From: Ignavibacteriaceae bacterium
GTDB lineage: Bacteria; Bacteroidota; Ignavibacteria; Ignavibacteriales; Ignavibacteriaceae
DNA length: 5,890 nucleotides
NCBI GenBank assembly: GCA_019912505.1
Contig: JAIOIM010000541.1
Span: 1-5,890 of the forward strand
Direction: 5' to 3'
This document shows positions 5,498 through 5,890 of this stretch, piece after piece (position 1 is the stretch's first letter; every line of letters begins with the position of its first letter). The position numbers and the translations under genes are program-made. A model generated the notes under the pieces. It worked only from the letters and a program-made list of their open reading frames with translations. It was not told the DNA's origin and did no database searches.

Positions 5498-5890
5498 TTA
5501 TTTTATTTCGCTTTTATTTATTGCAATAGTTACAGAATCAATGACTTTCTTTATATTTTCCATAGTCATATAACTCCCTCTTCTGTCCACAATATTACCA
5601 TTTTTCACTTCATATTTTGATAATATCTTAAACTTAACAATTGGATTATCTACCAACTTCCTATATTCTTCAACTTGTTGATTTATTTTTGTTTCGGCTA
5701 TTAATCGGCTAGCACTTAAAAAAAGCAATACATTTTCTCCTATTTTTAATGTATCCTCTCCAACTCGTTCTAAGATTAAGTTTTTTGGGGTTGGTCCAGA
5801 GACAATCACCACTGGTATTTCACTTTTTGACAGATTGTAATCATTTCTTAGAAATTCACTTACTTCTACATATGCTATAGTATTGTAAAG
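5498..5890 (-). CDS. Hypothetical protein, C-terminal part (5' end outside window); companion of the matrixin-like gene
   Basis: The frame is open to the right edge (visible start LYNTIAYVEVSEFLRN), so the GTG at 5812 is internal and the gene continues outside the window. About 130 residues are visible. The order of a beta-rich start (IPVVIVSG), a GEDTLKIGENVLLFL segment, a spacer, then SKYEVKNGNIVDRRG and a C-terminal helix (MENIKKVIDSVTIAINK) resembles a group of uncharacterised secreted proteins with the scheme VxVxGG...FKxGEExLLFL...G(K/Y)xVxxGxV. From memory these are often encoded next to matrixin-type protease genes. It ends 15 bases before the matrixin-like frame, so the two are probably cotranscribed. 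There is no catalytic motif that I recognise. Any role with the neighbour, for example as a secreted partner, is inference. The N-terminal targeting signal cannot be judged because it is outside the window. Confidence 0.68.
   Translation of the reverse strand, partial: LYNTIAYVEVSEFLRNDYNLSKSEIPVVIVSGPTPKNLILERVGEDTLKIGENVLLFLSASRLIAETKINQQVEEYRKLVDNPIVKFKILSKYEVKNGNIVDRRGSYMTMENIKKVIDSVTIAINKSEIK

Overview
The window looks like a chromosomal piece of an AT-rich Gram-negative bacterium of the Bacteroidota/Chlorobiota/Ignavibacteriota group, most likely an Ignavibacteria-type organism. The best clue is a C-terminal type IX secretion (T9SS) sorting domain with the QNYPNPFNPSTTIRY signature and an LGREVKTLV core (minus strand, about 3478-3735). 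Those motifs are characteristic of secreted proteins in that lineage. Codon third positions are AT-rich, and several genes have N-terminal signal peptides ending in AQ.

Left half, plus strand (1-3409): three genes in the same direction. The first is the C-terminal two thirds of an RND efflux permease (1-1939, cut by the left edge). A 75-base gap leads to a small exported PepSY-like protein with a charged tail (2015-2488), which ends in a clear intrinsic terminator (2531-2557). A PAP2-family membrane phosphatase with all three catalytic motifs follows (best start is TTG at 2591, stop 3409). The open frame reaches further upstream, but those codons lie inside the terminator and are probably not translated. 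These genes look like ordinary envelope functions, and I see no strong evidence that they form one pathway.

Centre (3410-3477): a short convergent intergenic region holding a perfect 12-bp hairpin that serves the minus-strand gene and perhaps both sides.

Right half, minus strand (3478-5890): three reading frames, read right to left. First is the C-terminal part of a putative exported protein of a family recognisable only by pattern (5498-5890, cut by the right edge). Fifteen bases on, with a good ribosome site, comes a frame holding a signal peptide and the N-terminal part of a matrixin-like metalloprotease fold (5129-5482). It stops after 117 residues without the zinc site. Overlapping it by 98 bases in the +1 frame is a 582-residue protein with a parallel beta-helix, a TPR-like helical segment and a T9SS sorting domain (3478-5226), which lacks a convincing signal peptide of its own. 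The two overlapping frames probably derive from one secreted-protein gene that is now frameshifted, rearranged or mis-sequenced. This is the most interesting part of the window. I found no CRISPR array, RNA gene, insertion sequence or recognised defence system.
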